NCBI GenBank assembly: GCA_033557465.1
Contig: CM066033.1
Coordinates: 911,302,808-911,366,807, forward strand
Reading direction: 5' to 3'
Length of the DNA stretch: 64,000 nt
Origin: Ichthyophis bannanicus
Lineage: Eukaryota > Chordata > Amphibia > Gymnophiona > Ichthyophiidae
Shown: one piece after another, positions 11,076-22,618 of the stretch
Layout: the number at the start of each line of letters is the position of its first letter
How positions within the stretch are numbered: the first letter of the stretch is position 1
Made by a program: the position numbers and the translations under genes
Notes under the pieces: model-generated
Database searches by the model: none
What the model was told of the DNA's origin: nothing
What the model saw: only the letters and a program-made list of their open reading frames with translations

Positions 11076-12439
11076 TTCCCCCCTTTGATTATTCTCACTC
11101 GTAAGTGAGAAAGGGTGAGAATCAAATCACACATTACGGCATATGCTCGAGTTCCACAGATCCAATATAGTCCAGATGGAGCTTGCCAGTTATTGTGGGA
11201 AGCGAGATTTGTCCATAACCTGGCAAGGTTAGGAAAGATGATCAGAGGATTGGAGGGTTCCGGGGCATTGGTTCCTGACCACCAGGATGTCTTTTTGGTA
11301 GTAGCATTATAGTACTTCTGGTTCAAACAGACCAACTGCCCCACTAGCATAGTCAATTGTGGTCCAGCTCGAGCAAAACATAGGTTACCAACAATGGGGT
11401 TAGCTAGGACCCATTCACTGGTAGCTTTATGCAGATCTGTTTGGTTGTATGGTACAGAATAGTTCAGTTCTTGTGCTTCCCAGGGCCACTGGTCTCCCAT
11501 CTGAGTTCCTCCACAGAAAAGACAATCAGAGACATGGAGACTGGATGCTACAGCTACAGCTAGTTCAATAAACAGATTTCGGGAAGCGTGGGGAATTACA
11601 AACTCTGCCTTCATGGCCTCATAGAAGGTATGATGTATTCGGTAAGGTGAAGAGACATGAGTTTTTGTGTTAAGCTGGATATATACAATAGTTCCGGGGT
11701 CAGTTCCACTTCCTGAAATACGTATGCCGAATCGGAATCCTTGCTTCCATTGGCTTGGGTCGAGGATGAGAAGTCGTAGAGGATTACAGGCACCTTTTTT
11801 GCACTTCTTAGGTTCCAGTAGAGGTAATCGTTCTAGCTTAGTCTTGCGATTATCTCCAGTTTGTCCAGTAGGGCTACCAGACCAGGTAGCATAGTACACA
11901 CAGCCCCATTTTGGGCAGAAATAGTCATCTTTTGATGGTTTTCCATAAGTAGTTGGGGAATGTACCCCAGTGCATATTCCCCATCTGTATGCACCTTTGG
12001 GACACATGTACTTGTCATCATAATAGTAAGCTTGTTCCCATGATCCACACCTGTAATAGTCATTCCTATTTATCAGGTCACAAGCATCAAAATACAGGGA
12101 CGCAGGTTTGGTGGGATCAGAGAGTTGAGTTGTAGCATTTATGAGGGCTCCATCTTCATCATTCCATCATAGTTCCAAAACGTAGTAAGAAGGATTCTGT
12201 CGGGGTCTAAAACAGGTACGAGTCTTTCCATTCGTACAGACATTCAGTTCTGTACCATTATACATGCACTGACTGACTTTACCAGTGCAAGTGTAGTAAG
12301 AGTGATAAAGTAAAGTCTGGGTGATCTTCATCCCAGTTCGGGTAATGGTTATACAAGCTGCACAAGGGGGCAGGGCAAGAGTTGTTTCCAGGGGACCCAG
12401 GGCTACTGCAAAGATGAAACAGTAATAAGCAATCATCAT
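11051..12439 (-). pseudogene. env: ERV-B env remnant, transmembrane subunit deleted
   Basis: Signal peptide and surface subunit align with ERV-A env, including the CLFC motif. A TGA at 12167-12169 interrupts it where ERV-A has an arginine codon. At the surface/transmembrane junction, just after a shared CGTRAYA segment, the sequence jumps to about 25 residues that run through the polypurine tract into the LTR. Fusion peptide, heptad region, Cys loop and membrane span are absent. Relative to ERV-A this is a deletion of at least 750 bases. Confidence 0.9.
11076..11087 (-). promoter_or_regulatory. ERV-B polypurine tract
   Basis: The minus strand reads AAAGGGGGGAA immediately before the LTR's TGTGG, the standard primer site for plus-strand DNA synthesis. 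It fixes the LTR boundary at 11075. Confidence 0.85.
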
Positions 12440-12491
12440 GATCTTAGTCTCTTAGTCTTTGATAATAGATAACTGAGATGTTGAAGGTTGG

Positions 12492-15400
12492 TTATTCTCT
12501 TCGTAGTGTGAGTCGTAATGGTGCTGCAGGATTAGTGATCGAAGTCCAAGGACGACTCTCAGAAACTGCTGCTGGTTTGACTCGACTGTGATGAATCCAG
12601 GAATCCATCTCCGCTACTTTAACAGCTGTGGGTGTTGACAGTAGAACAACATACGGTCCCTTCCAATGAAGTGCCAACGGTGTCTTCTTCCACTCTTTGA
12701 CCCACACCGAGGCTCCAAGCTTGAAAGAATGCAATGGCTCTGTCAGATTGATAGGCAACTGGTCTTGCACCCAGGTATGGAGGTCCTGCAAGACAGAACT
12801 TAGAGCCAACAATTCTTGTCTAGTGATTCCTGATCCAATCTGACTCATATCCCCCCTTATTCCCTGTACTATGGGCGGGGGTCTTCCATACAAAACCTCA
12901 AATGGGGAAACTCCTAATGACTTGGTGGGGGCTGATCGTACTCTGAGAAGGGCTATAGGGAGAGCTTGAGGCCATTTCAGGTGAGCTTCCTGACATAGCT
13001 TGGACAATTGAGATTTCAGGGTTCGGTTCATTCTCTCTACTTTCCCTGAACTTTGGGGTCTATAAGCTGTATGTAACTTCCACTGTATTTGTAAAGCACG
13101 GGCTAGCTGCTGAGTTACTTGTGACACAAAGGAGGGCCCATTGTCTGACCCTATGGTCAAAGGTATTCCAAACCAGGGAATGATTTCATGAAGCAGAGCC
13201 TTAGTGACTTCTCTGGCCTTTTCAGTCCTGGTGGGGAAAGCCTCCACCCACCCAGAGAAAGTACAAACTAGAACCAGTAGATAGTGATATCCATTCACTC
13301 GTGGCATTTCTGTAAAGTCTATTTGGATATTTCCCATGGGGGTTACTCCCACTGATTGAACTCTTGGAGGTAGGACAGGACCCTGTCGAGCATTATTCTT
13401 TGCACAAGTTACACGTTTTCGGTCTATCGAGGCAGTTAAGGGTCCCAATAATGAGATACAAAAATACGGTTTCAGGGCTTTTTCCATTGCAGTTTTTCTG
13501 TAGTGTGTGGCTTGATGAAAGGCGTGGACAAAGGCTGGACCCAGGGCTTCAGGGATCACAGTCATACCAGGAGGTAAGCCTCCTTCGGGCGGTGGTAACA
13601 CTATCCATCCAGTCTCGGATAACTGCCCCCCCCCTCATTCTGACAGTAGTAGTCCAGCTCATTTGAGGTGTATCGTGGTGTCCAAGTACTGAGAGGTACT
13701 GGAAATATGGCTGCTTGAACTGCAATATTGGGGGTAGAAATTTCTCCTTTGATTGCTGCTTCTCGGGCTGAGGCATCGGCTAATCTGTTCCCTCGGGACA
13801 CTTCTCCATCTCCAGTCTGGTGGCCTCGGCAGTGCATTACAGCAACTTGTTTGGGGGCCCATACTGCTTCCAATAAAGTCAATATTTCTGGGCCATACTT
13901 GACGGACTTGCCTCCCGAGGTTATCAATCCGCGTTCTTTGTACAAGGCTCCATGGGCATGTAATGTTGTAAAGGCATATTTAGAATCTGTGTATACATTC
14001 AGACGGATCCCAGTCCCCAGTTTCAGTGCTCGCGTGAGGGCTATTAATTCGGCCTTCTGTGCTGAAGTTCCTGGGGCCAAAGCTGATGATTCTATTACCA
14101 TGTCCAGGGTCACCACTGCATAACCGGCACATCGTTGTCCATTAATTACAAGGCTGCTTCCATCCACAAAGAAAGTCCTTTCTGGGTTGTTCAAAGGGAT
14201 ATCGGTTAAGTCTGGGCGACTTGAGTATACAGTGTCCATTACTTCTAGACAATCATGGTCAGGAGGGCCTGGACCAGTCGGCAGTAGGGTAGCAGGGTTC
14301 AAGGTTTGACTAACACTCAATTGCAGCCGGGGATTTTCACACAGCATACTTTGATATTTCAACATTCGCACGTTGGTGAACTAGTAGTTTCCTTTGTGTT
14401 CCATTAGAGTTAGAACAGAATGTGGTACAGTGACTTGAAGATTCTGCCCCAGAGTGAGCTTGTCTGCTTGGCTCACCAAGAGGGCTGTGGCTGCTACGGC
14501 TCTTAGGCAAGGTGGCCATCCTTTGGCAACAGAGTCCAATTGTTTTGACAGATAGGCTACAGGTCGTTTCCAGGATCCAAGGGGCTGAGTCAAAACTCCC
14601 AACGCATTTCCACATAACTCATGGACATAGAGATGAAATGGTTTCTGCATATCTGGTAGGCCCAAGGCTGGTGATGACACTAATGCTGTTTTCAGTGATT
14701 TGAACGCTTTATCCTGTTCTGGGCCCCATTCCATGGGTGATCGTTCCACCCCCTTCGTGGCTTGGTACAAGGGTTTTGCCAAGTGTGCAAAATTGGGTAT
14801 CCATATTTGACAGTAGCCCGCAGCTCCCAAAAAAGCCCGTACCTGCTTTCTGGTGGTGGGGGTTGGGATGCGGCATACTGCTTCCTTCCGCTCGAGTCCG
14901 AATTTTCGGATTCCTTTGGATAGATGGAATCCCAGGTATTTCACTTCAGTTTGGCACAATTGCGCTTTGGCTCTTGAGACTTTGTATCCGGCTTCATTTA
15001 AGAGGTGCAGGAGATCACTGGTGGCTTGCACACATTCAGACTTGGAGTTGGTGGCTATAAGCAAATCATCTACATACTGAAGTAAGATTCTTCTTCCTGG
15101 AGTTACAGAGTAGTTTGAAAGATCTTGGTTGAGAGCTGCACTGAAGATGGTGGGTGAATTCTTGACTCCTTGAGGCAAGCGAGTCCAAGTGAGTTGGCCT
15201 CGTCTTCCTGTAGTGGGGTTCTCCCATTCAAATGCAAACAAGAGTTGGCTGGCAGGTGCCAGGCGGATACAGAAAAAGGCATCTTTTAAATCCAGAACAG
15301 TGAAATGAGCAGCTTCTGATGGAATTAGTCACAGGAGGGTGTAAGGATTTGGTACTACTGGATGTATGGTTTCAACTGCACTGTTCACTCGTCGCAAATC

Positions 15401-16120
15401 CTGCACTGGGCGCTAGTCACTTATCCCAGGCTTCTTGACTGGGAGGAGGAGGGTGTTCCAGGGTGATTGGCATTCTCTCAGGAATCCATACTGTAGTAAT
15501 TTCTTGAGATGACAGTGAATACCTTCAATTGCTTGTCGTGGGAGGGGATATTGTCGCACATGCACTGGTTCTGCTCCTGGTATAAGGGTGACGAGCACAG
15601 GAGCTATATTCTTTGCTAGGCCAGGTGGATTATTCTCCGCCCACACTCCGGGCGGAGCTAAGATGTTAGTGGGTATACGGGGGCTAGCTGCTTTGGATGA
15701 AAGTGGACTTTAGAACCGCCATTCTTCTTCTCGGGGGACAGTCAGCACCATCAGGCCAGCAGATTCCAAGTTCACAGTCATCTCCATTTTCCCTCCTTCA
15801 ACAAAGGATATCTGTGCCTGGAGCTTAGCAAGCAGATCTCGGCCCAAGAGGGGAACTGGGCATTCGGGTATATAAAGAAACTGATGTGTTATCTTCCGTC
15901 CCCCCAATTCACAGGCACGGTTCTGCAGGAAAGGTCTTGTGGTTCTAGTTCCAGTGGCGCCAACAATGGTGACAGATCGGGAAGACAAAGGTGCCACTGG
16001 CTTAGCCACTACTGAATGTTCGGCCCCCGTATCCACCATGAAGTCCATGTACTGGTCCCCAATCTTTAAGTTGACCATAGACTCCTGGGGACCCAGGGAA
16101 AACTTGGAGCCCGGTCTGGC
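12492..16120 (-). pseudogene. pol: ERV-B pol, multiply disrupted
   Basis: Aligns with ERV-A pol throughout: DTGA protease, YVDD at 15065-15076, RNase H and integrase with the D, D, E blocks intact to the eye. In-frame stops: TAA 15710-15712 (end of protease), TAG 15413-15415 and TGA 15329-15331 (reverse transcriptase), TAG 14381-14383. A frameshift lies in a C run near 13627-13635; integrase continues in another frame to the stop at 12492. The protease starts in frame right after the gag UAG. Confidence 0.92.
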
Positions 16121-17930
16121 CTAGTCCTCATCCACGTAGTAGTCCTCAGTAGTCGCCACTCCCTCTACGGCGGCTTCTTCCTGCTGAAACTGTGCGCGCT
16201 GCATTCCTCCCCATTGCTGGAACCGGCCCCCTCCTCTCCTGGTGCTCCCCCTCCCTCTCCAGGGGGTGGAGCCAACATTCGAGCATTCATTCTTCCAATG
16301 TCCTTCTTCCTTACAATAAGCGCACTGATTTGCACCTAAGGGGGACCGAGCGCTTCCTCGGCCCCTTCCCCATCCTCGGGTCCTCCTGTTTGGGTATCCT
16401 CCACGTCCTTCAACTAGAGCTGCAGCAAGCAGATCGGCTTTCTTCTTCATCTTTCTTTCACTTTCCCTTTTACATTCTTGATCACGATTTACAAATACCT
16501 TCTGGGCAACTTCCATTAGCTGTGCTGTATTCATGCCCGTAAATCCGTCCAGTTTCTGCAATTTTCGTTTTATGTCTCCCTGGGACTGACTCACAAAAGC
16601 AGCATTTACCATACGGAAATTCTCCTGGGCTGCTGGATCATATGGGGTATAGAGTCTATAAGCTTTAGTTAATCGTTCATAGAAGGCAGCCGGACTTTTG
16701 TCTGGGCGCTGAAGAACGTCTGCTACCTTCCCAACATTCATGGCTTTTTGGCCTCCCTTCCTCAGGCCCTGCAGTAGAGCCTGGCGGAAACGGGTGAGGG
16801 CTCTCTCTCCTTCTGCACTATTTGGATCCCATCTTGGGTCTTCATTCGGGAAATCTACGGCCGCCGCCTGTTGGGGATTTAGATCTCTCCTGTCTACAGG
16901 ATTCTCTTCCAGCCATCGAATAGTTGCTTGCACTATTCGTGCCCGCTCTTCAGTAGTAAAGAGAGTAGCCAAGAGCTGGTGGCAATCAGACCAGGTAGGC
17001 TGGTGGGTTTGCATGATACTAGACATTAACTCTGTCAAATCTTGGGGTTTTTCAGTATAAGAGGCATAGTGCGTTTTCCAGTTTAATAAATCTGTGGTAG
17101 AAAAGGGCACATAAACGAGACTAGTTGGCCCGACCACAACCTGAACCCCATCATCTAGAATAGGCAATCCTGGGACTTGGCGCAATGGCATCTGGCAAAC
17201 TTCTTTCGGGCCCGTTTCTCTACTTCGTAGGGCATAGCGTAAATTTGCGGGTCCAGCGGAGACCCTTCCGCTGGAGCCTGGACTAACGGGTGACCCTGGA
17301 CTGGCAGTTGATGATCCCCCGCTGGCTGTTCCTTCAGGTGATGGCAGCCCTGCCGGGGAACTTTGAGAACTTTGTTTGGGACTGGGACTCCTGCTTCGGG
17401 AAGGGAGCTGCTCTCTTTCGGGCGATAGAGGTGACTGATTGGGTGGAGTCATGTCAGCTGGAGGGGCTCTCTCTTCCTCAGGCTCTGCTCGGGGTAATGG
17501 TGGAGCTGATGGGATTGGCTTATACAGGAATTGGGGTGGATAATTTAGAATTTCTGCAGGTTCTGGGGCTGAGTAAATGGGGGGCTTTTCTCCCTTGGCC
17601 CCCGGGACCCCCTTTGTAGTTGCTAACATGATCCTGCACTGTTCCTCACAGCAACGCTTCATCCAAGAGGGTTGCCTTTCACAGATTTCTAACCAAGTCT
17701 ATATAAGGAAACTGGTCGGGGTAATTTCTAAGCACTATCCCATGCACTCGGGATCTAACATCAAAAGTACTCTCTGGTGGCCACATGGTGTCCAGCACCG
17801 GCCACTCCCTACCACATAATTTTCCTAACCGAGACGGCGACATTTTCGTCCCGTAATCACCGCTAAATCCCTTCTTAAAATTCATGATCATACAGTTCAG
17901 CGGAGTTTGCACAGACCCCGCCCCTCCCAT
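16121..17930 (-). pseudogene. gag: ERV-B gag, frameshifted in matrix
   Basis: The start codon at 17928-17930 begins the same MGG matrix start as ERV-A. A two-base loss relative to ERV-A near 17697 shifts the frame in matrix, and the remainder (proline-rich linker, capsid, one CCHC knuckle) reads in the next frame from about 17690 down to the UAG at 16121-16123. The tail past the knuckle is intact here, which shows that ERV-A's TGA is a later change. Confidence 0.92.
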
Positions 17931-18450
17931 TATGACGCACAAAACAACAGACAAAGAGGGCGGGTAGTATGGCTGCAGGTAAGGGGTCCGTACAGCCCAC
18001 GGAACAATAAGGAAGACAAACACCAAATGCTTCCTCCTTTTCGCGACCTGGGCATGGTCGCCCGGCCAGGAACTGCGCTACTTAGGAGTCCGCTTTCACT
18101 TGGTCTGTATTGCAAGACCTCTCATTCAAACAGACAGGCATGCCACCAAGTTCCCAAAATTCCATAAAGGCCTACCTTACTTACTTATTTATGAGGGGTG
18201 GGGTTTCGTCCTTGCGCACTCTCATGCAAGGAGTACTCGGCCACACCCTGAGAGGTGATCAGGCTCTTGTTACCTTGTACCATTACCTTAAACCATATTA
18301 GTCTCATGCATGCGAGACTTTCTCATAGCTAGCTGACTAGAAACCAGACAAATTGCTACTCACCGGATCCGGCCACTAATGCGCTGCGCAACCAGTCCCT
18401 CCTTGGGTTGAATCCTGGACTCCCCTCGGGTTCGAGGTGTTGGCGAGTCG
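17931..18450 (-). promoter_or_regulatory. ERV-B leader, truncated, splice donor kept
   Basis: Aligns with the ERV-A leader, including the GGATCCGGTGAGTA donor context near 18355-18370 on the minus strand. Homology ends near 18450. Confidence 0.6.
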
Positions 18451-18451
18451 G

Positions 18452-18680
18452 ACAAAGCTGTGTATGTTCAGGTACTGTATATATATTTTTCCCTTGTCCT
18501 TGAAGGGCTTACAATCTGTTTTTGTAGCTGAGGCAACGGAGGGTTAAGTGACTTGCTCAAGGCAACAAGGAACACCTATAGGACTAGAACCCCAGCCTTT
18601 TCGGCCCAGGGTTGCTGTCCACTAATGGGATTCAAATCCCTGGCCCTTGGTAACTTGCCCCAACCACTAGGCCACTCCTG
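18452..18680 (-). mobile_element. tRNA-headed SINE, second type
   Basis: On the minus strand it starts AGGAGTGGCCTAGTGGTT (A box), carries TTTGAATCCCA (B box), the body shared by SINEs in this window (AAGTCACTTAACCCTCCGTT) and ends with a TACCTGAACATA tail. It abuts the broken end of ERV-B. Same type as 37437-37712. Confidence 0.75.
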
Positions 18681-18932
18681 AATTTAAAACTGCAGCAATA
18701 TTTTATAAAAAGCTTAGCAAATATGGAGCCCTTTATGAAATACATACAGCACCACCAACAAAGCATGTATATGTGATGTCATGTATAACAGAAATAGCCC
18801 TGTTATAAATGAACATGTTCAAAAAGAGCGCTGCTACTAGAGGCTCTGTAAACAGCTTTCATGGCCTGTTCCCTATTCGTGGTATAGCAAATGTGTTGAA
18901 ATAAACAATAAGATAGAAATAATAAGTATGAG

Positions 18933-19143
18933 GTTTTTTTTAATAGCTTTCAAGTCAATGCTGACTTGTGATGACCCAGCAGCCCCTGGGTTTTGTTGAC
19001 AATGTATGACAGGAGGTAGATTGCCGGGCCTTTTCTTCTGAGACAATAGAGGATGAAGTGACTTGCCCAAGGACAGCCAGTGGGAATTGAGCTCAGATCT
19101 CTTGGGTACTAGGTTGTTACTCTAACCACTAGGCTACTCCTCC
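18933..19143 (-). mobile_element. tRNA-headed SINE with RTE-like tail, minus strand
   Basis: Reverse complement of the family at 10145-10372: tRNA head at the right end, TTGCCGGGCCTTTTCTTCTGA body and RTE-like tail at the left. Flanks are too diverged to call a target duplication. Confidence 0.7.
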
Positions 19144-19501
19144 AAGTAGGGATACTTACACTTATAAGATTGTATGTGTAAGTAGTGGACTTTGTAAGCC
19201 CCTATGTCCAAGAATGAGTAATGAAAAGCTAGCTTTCTCCTTAAGAAAGTGGTTTTGAACTCCAGAGAGGCAAGCTTGCTACCCCCCTCAAGCACTCCTC
19301 CAAACCCCATGTCCAAATATGAAGCTAGCTAGGGGCTATGCATAACCTGAAGCAAGTCTAAATGCCCGTGGGGACGTTTTCCAAAGGTATGCATGTATTG
19401 CTGTTGGAGGATGTGGATATTTTGAAGGACAGCTCAAACCATGTCTGGAACACATCTCCTTTGAATTTCTGCTTGCTGTTCCATGGCGGAAGGAGTAGCC
19501 T

Positions 19502-19929
19502 CAGGGTTGACCCATCCACTAGGTGGTTGCCTAGCACGGCAGACTTCTGTGGACAGCACAGCACACATGGCCTGCCACCCTCTCGTGCTGAGCTGTGCTG
19601 CGCCGCCGCCGCCTCCTGCTGCCACTATTCCGGCGGCAGGGTTGACATGGCGGCAGCAGCAGGCCATGTGCTTCAGCATACATCGCCTGCTGCTTCTGAC
19701 CCTCTCAAAGTTGTTTTGGAGGGGTCAGAAAGGCAGACCATGTGTGTGGAAGCACATGGCCTACTACTGCCGCTGAGCTGCCCCTCCGACCCCACCACCA
19801 GAATCAGCATCAGCGCGGCTCAGGATGGGGAAGGGGAGGAGGGCGATATGGGGTGAAGCGTGGGGGGGGGGGAGGGGCGGCACACCAGAGTTTCTGCCTA
19901 GGGCAGCAGAAATCCTTGGATTAGCCCTG
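19502..19929. mobile_element. Non-autonomous hAT element in a SINE
   Basis: Ends CAGGGTTGA and, inverted, CAGGGCTAA. Flanked by a perfect 8-bp duplication AGTAGCCT at 19494-19501 and 19930-19937, the hAT hallmark. It is 428 bases and GC-rich, with GCC/GGC runs and no transposase. The target lies inside the SINE head. Confidence 0.85.
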
Positions 19930-20302
19930 AGTAGCCTAATGGTTAGAGCAGTGGGCTAGAGCCAGGGTTAAAGCCAACTGCTGTGCTTGTGATATTGGGC
20001 AAGTCACATCCCTCCCTTGCTTCAGGTACAAACTTACAGACTGATGCAGAAAACCATTGCTGAAGTCGCGCTCTATCAACTTTTTACACCTATTTGCAAT
20101 ACACTGATAGCGTGCGATTTCAGTGCGGGCATGCAGAAAGGGGATCATATACAAATTAGCCACCTGTTAGTCATTCGTTATACTGTGCAAATGGCAGCGT
20201 TAAACTGGGAGAGCAAGCCAAACACAGGCACGCAAGAAGACAACACTAGTTTGGCATGCTCTCCCAGAGAAACAGGGGCACCGCGTGGCTAATTTGCATA
20301 TG

Positions 20303-20930
20303 AACCTTGACAGTATTTTGATGGCATCGGGGGCTTTCTCCAATGCATGGATCACCTGAGAAAAAATGTCAAACTCCCCTCAGATGATCCAAGCATCGCA
20401 GAAAGCCCCTAATGCTATCACTGGCTCCCGACACAAAGCAAATCCCTGGTGGCCTAGCAGCAACAATTCCCCATCCCCCTCCCAACAAAAAATCAACCTA
20501 TGGGCCCAGTGGCTCAGAACCCCCCACCCCCTCCCAACTACCACGTGGGGCCAGGCACCACCATTTTTCAAGATGGCGGGGCAAGAGCAGGAGAGTGTGG
20601 GTAGCACTCACACTCATTTCTAAAGGTACTGGGTGGGGGGTTTGGGGCCACTGTGCCAGCAGGTTGATTTTTAGTTTGGAGGGGTGGGGGGTTTGGGGAC
20701 ACTGGGCCACCAGGTTTATTTTTTGGGGGGTTGGGGGATTTGGGGCCATTGGGCCACCAGGTTGATTTTTAGTTGGGATGGGGATGTGGGGATCGGGGCA
20801 GCTGGGCCACCAGAGATTTGCTTTCTGTCGGGCACTGGCCTCCTACAGTATGTTGATGGCATCAGACACTTCCCAGATTATCCAGGCATCGGGAAAAGCC
20901 GATGCCATCAAAATACTGTCGGGGGCACAC
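20303..20930. repeat. Foldback arms with GT-rich tandem units
   Basis: The left edge has GACAGTATTTTGATGGCATC and the right edge its reverse complement. Inner segments (GCATCGCAGAAAGCCCC; CTCCCGACACAAAGC) also recur inverted. The right arm holds three to four degenerate units of about 50 bases beginning TTTGGGGCCAYTGGGCCACC, and the left arm holds inverted relatives. Confidence 0.7.
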
Positions 20931-21122
20931 ACGAGATGTTTAAGGCACCTCAGACCCAGATGTAAAGATATTGCTATTTGCATACCAGTTTATTATGTGC
21001 AGCTCATTTGCCTACATTTAAATACATTCAGATATTCTTGGCATTAATTGTGTGCTAGTTTTTGTACGCTCTCGTCCTTCTCTTGACTGTAGCAGCAAGT
21101 GTGCTTAAAAAGGGGTTATCGG

Positions 21123-21471
21123 CAATGTTCCCTCTAATTTTCTGTAGGCTGTGTGCGCATAAAATGTCAGCTGTGCAGCTTTTGAAGGAAGGTTACATTT
21201 TTGTGCGCCACATAACGACACTCGGAGTTATATACTTTAAAATTTGACTACACGTCAGAATACAGTATGTACACCACACTGATTGCACTAGAAAATATTG
21301 TAGAATTTGTGAAAACCATAAATACACAACAACTTTTCAATTTTAAGAACATCTGTGGTGTTTTCTATCAGAATCAGAACCGTAATTTTTGTGTGCTCTG
21401 TTGTAAAGTATGTGCGCTCACTCGGCAAGGTGTGTGCGCGCGCACACGCGCACAGCTTAGAGGGAACAGTG
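21123..21471. mobile_element. Non-autonomous hAT element nested in the Harbinger-like element
   Basis: Terminal inverted repeats CAATGTTCCCTCTAA and, inverted, CACTGTTCCCTCTAA. Flanked by a perfect 8-bp duplication GTTATCGG at 21115-21122 and 21472-21479. It is 349 bases with a CG/CA alternating stretch near the right end and no coding sequence. Confidence 0.92.
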
Positions 21472-21606
21472 GTTATCGGTGCTTAAAAGCTGTGCTAGTT
21501 TTCTGCATCAGCTGGTTAGATTGTAAACTCGCTGGAATCAGAAAGGTACCTGAATGTAAGCTGCTTTGAACTTCTGAGAAAAGCTGTGAGCTAAATCCAG
21601 TTCCTT

Positions 21607-22274
21607 TCCTTATAAGTAGCATCTTTTTCTGAAATCATTACTTATGTACATATCAAGATTTACACATGCAAATCTGCTTTTTATATGTGAAAAACAGCAC
21701 CTGAGGGTTCTAAAATTGACTCCAAAATTATTGTTACTTAGAGATTCAGAATTTAAATGTCATTTTAGAATCCCTCTAGAGTCAATTGTAAGAATAGATC
21801 CTAAGGCTGTAAGGACATCTGTCTTCCCCCTTAACTCCCTTCTGCTGATATTGCTGGAATGCAGCTTGGCTTTCTTTCCGATGCATGGCCCAGGACTCAG
21901 CTGTAAGTGCACAGTATGGTGAAACTCACTTCGCTTTCTGGGCCGCAGGGCCAAATGTTGCAAAAATGCTGAACATTCTGCATAGGAAGAGAATTCTACA
22001 CAAATCCTGCATTATTCAGAGTTCCCCCAGGAGTGGATAGCAGAACAGGCACCTTCACAACAAAAGCTTCTCATCTCACCAAATTAGCAGTGCCAAAATG
22101 GTAAGGGGGAGCTGGAGGTGTTAATAGGCATTTGAGATTTGCACAGAGATATTTTTGGTTTGTTTAGCTTTTCTTCATGATTTTAAGCATTTTTGGTTCT
22201 TTTCAAATAGTCCTGTTACTAAAAAAAATGTTAATACATGTTATACGTTTTTAATGCACACAAATTGACTTTTT
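21607..22274. other. No recognisable feature
   Basis: AT-rich sequence without repeats or open frames that I can support. Confidence 0.4.
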
Positions 22275-22351
22275 GGGGTGAATTTTATAAAGCCTTATTT
22301 GCACATATATGCCAGTGTATGCACATAAAAGGCCTTTTATAAAATTGCCCC
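22275..22351. repeat. Short palindromic MITE
   Basis: GGGGTGAATTTTATAAAGCC at the left and GGCCTTTTATAAAATTGCCCC-like sequence at the right form an inverted repeat, with inner GCACATATA / TGTATGCAC arms. Only 77 bases. Confidence 0.55.
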
Positions 22352-22618
22352 AGGCATAAAAGTATGTGCAGTGACAAGAGCATGTGTACCTTTATGTGAC
22401 TTGGGTGTAGACGTGTTCAGGGTGGGAGTTTGGATGGAACATGGGTGGAGTTGTGATGTATGCACATATTTTATAAACTTTATGCAAACAAGCAAACATT
22501 TGCACCACCTGTGTGTCTTTACATAATAGGCTTGGAATAGGCGCCTTTTGGCTTGCATGGAATAGGCGCCTTTTGGCCTGCTTACATAGGCGCCCTACAA
22601 ATAACATTATTCTCTATG

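Larger units (their letters stand above)
10524..18450 (-). mobile_element. ERV-B, second gammaretrovirus-like provirus, 5' LTR lost
   Basis: Same family and orientation as ERV-A. It keeps the 3' LTR, polypurine tract, part of env, pol, gag and leader. Homology to ERV-A stops in the leader near 18450, where a SINE begins, so the primer site and 5' LTR are gone. Env has lost its transmembrane half. Gag and pol carry frameshifts and several stops, so it is more decayed than ERV-A. Confidence 0.92.
20037..21515. mobile_element. Harbinger-like non-autonomous DNA transposon
   Basis: Terminal inverted repeats of about 18 bases: CAGACTGATGCAGAAAAC at the left, CCAGCTGATGCAGAAAAC inverted at the right. 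The 3-bp duplication TTA at 20034-20036 and 21516-21518 fits PIF/Harbinger target choice. About 1.48 kb, of which 349 bases are a nested hAT. No transposase. Inside are a small palindrome (20147-20302) and a larger foldback (20303-20930). Confidence 0.65.
19489..21606 (+). mobile_element. SINE split by a hAT and a Harbinger-like element
   Basis: The head begins at GGAGTAGCCT (19491-19501), resumes at 19930-20036 with A and B boxes and the GGGCAAGTCAC body, and its 3' part (TTAGATTGTAAACTC to TGAGCTAAATCC) lies at 21516-21606. Removing the elements at 19502-19929 and 20037-21515 with one copy of each target duplication restores a normal SINE of about 210 bases. Confidence 0.75.

Noticed and set aside
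19434..19856. Open frames on both strands over a GC-rich stretch, possible CpG-island promoter
   Set aside because: The GC-rich stretch largely coincides with the hAT element at 19502-19929, so it is not a host promoter.
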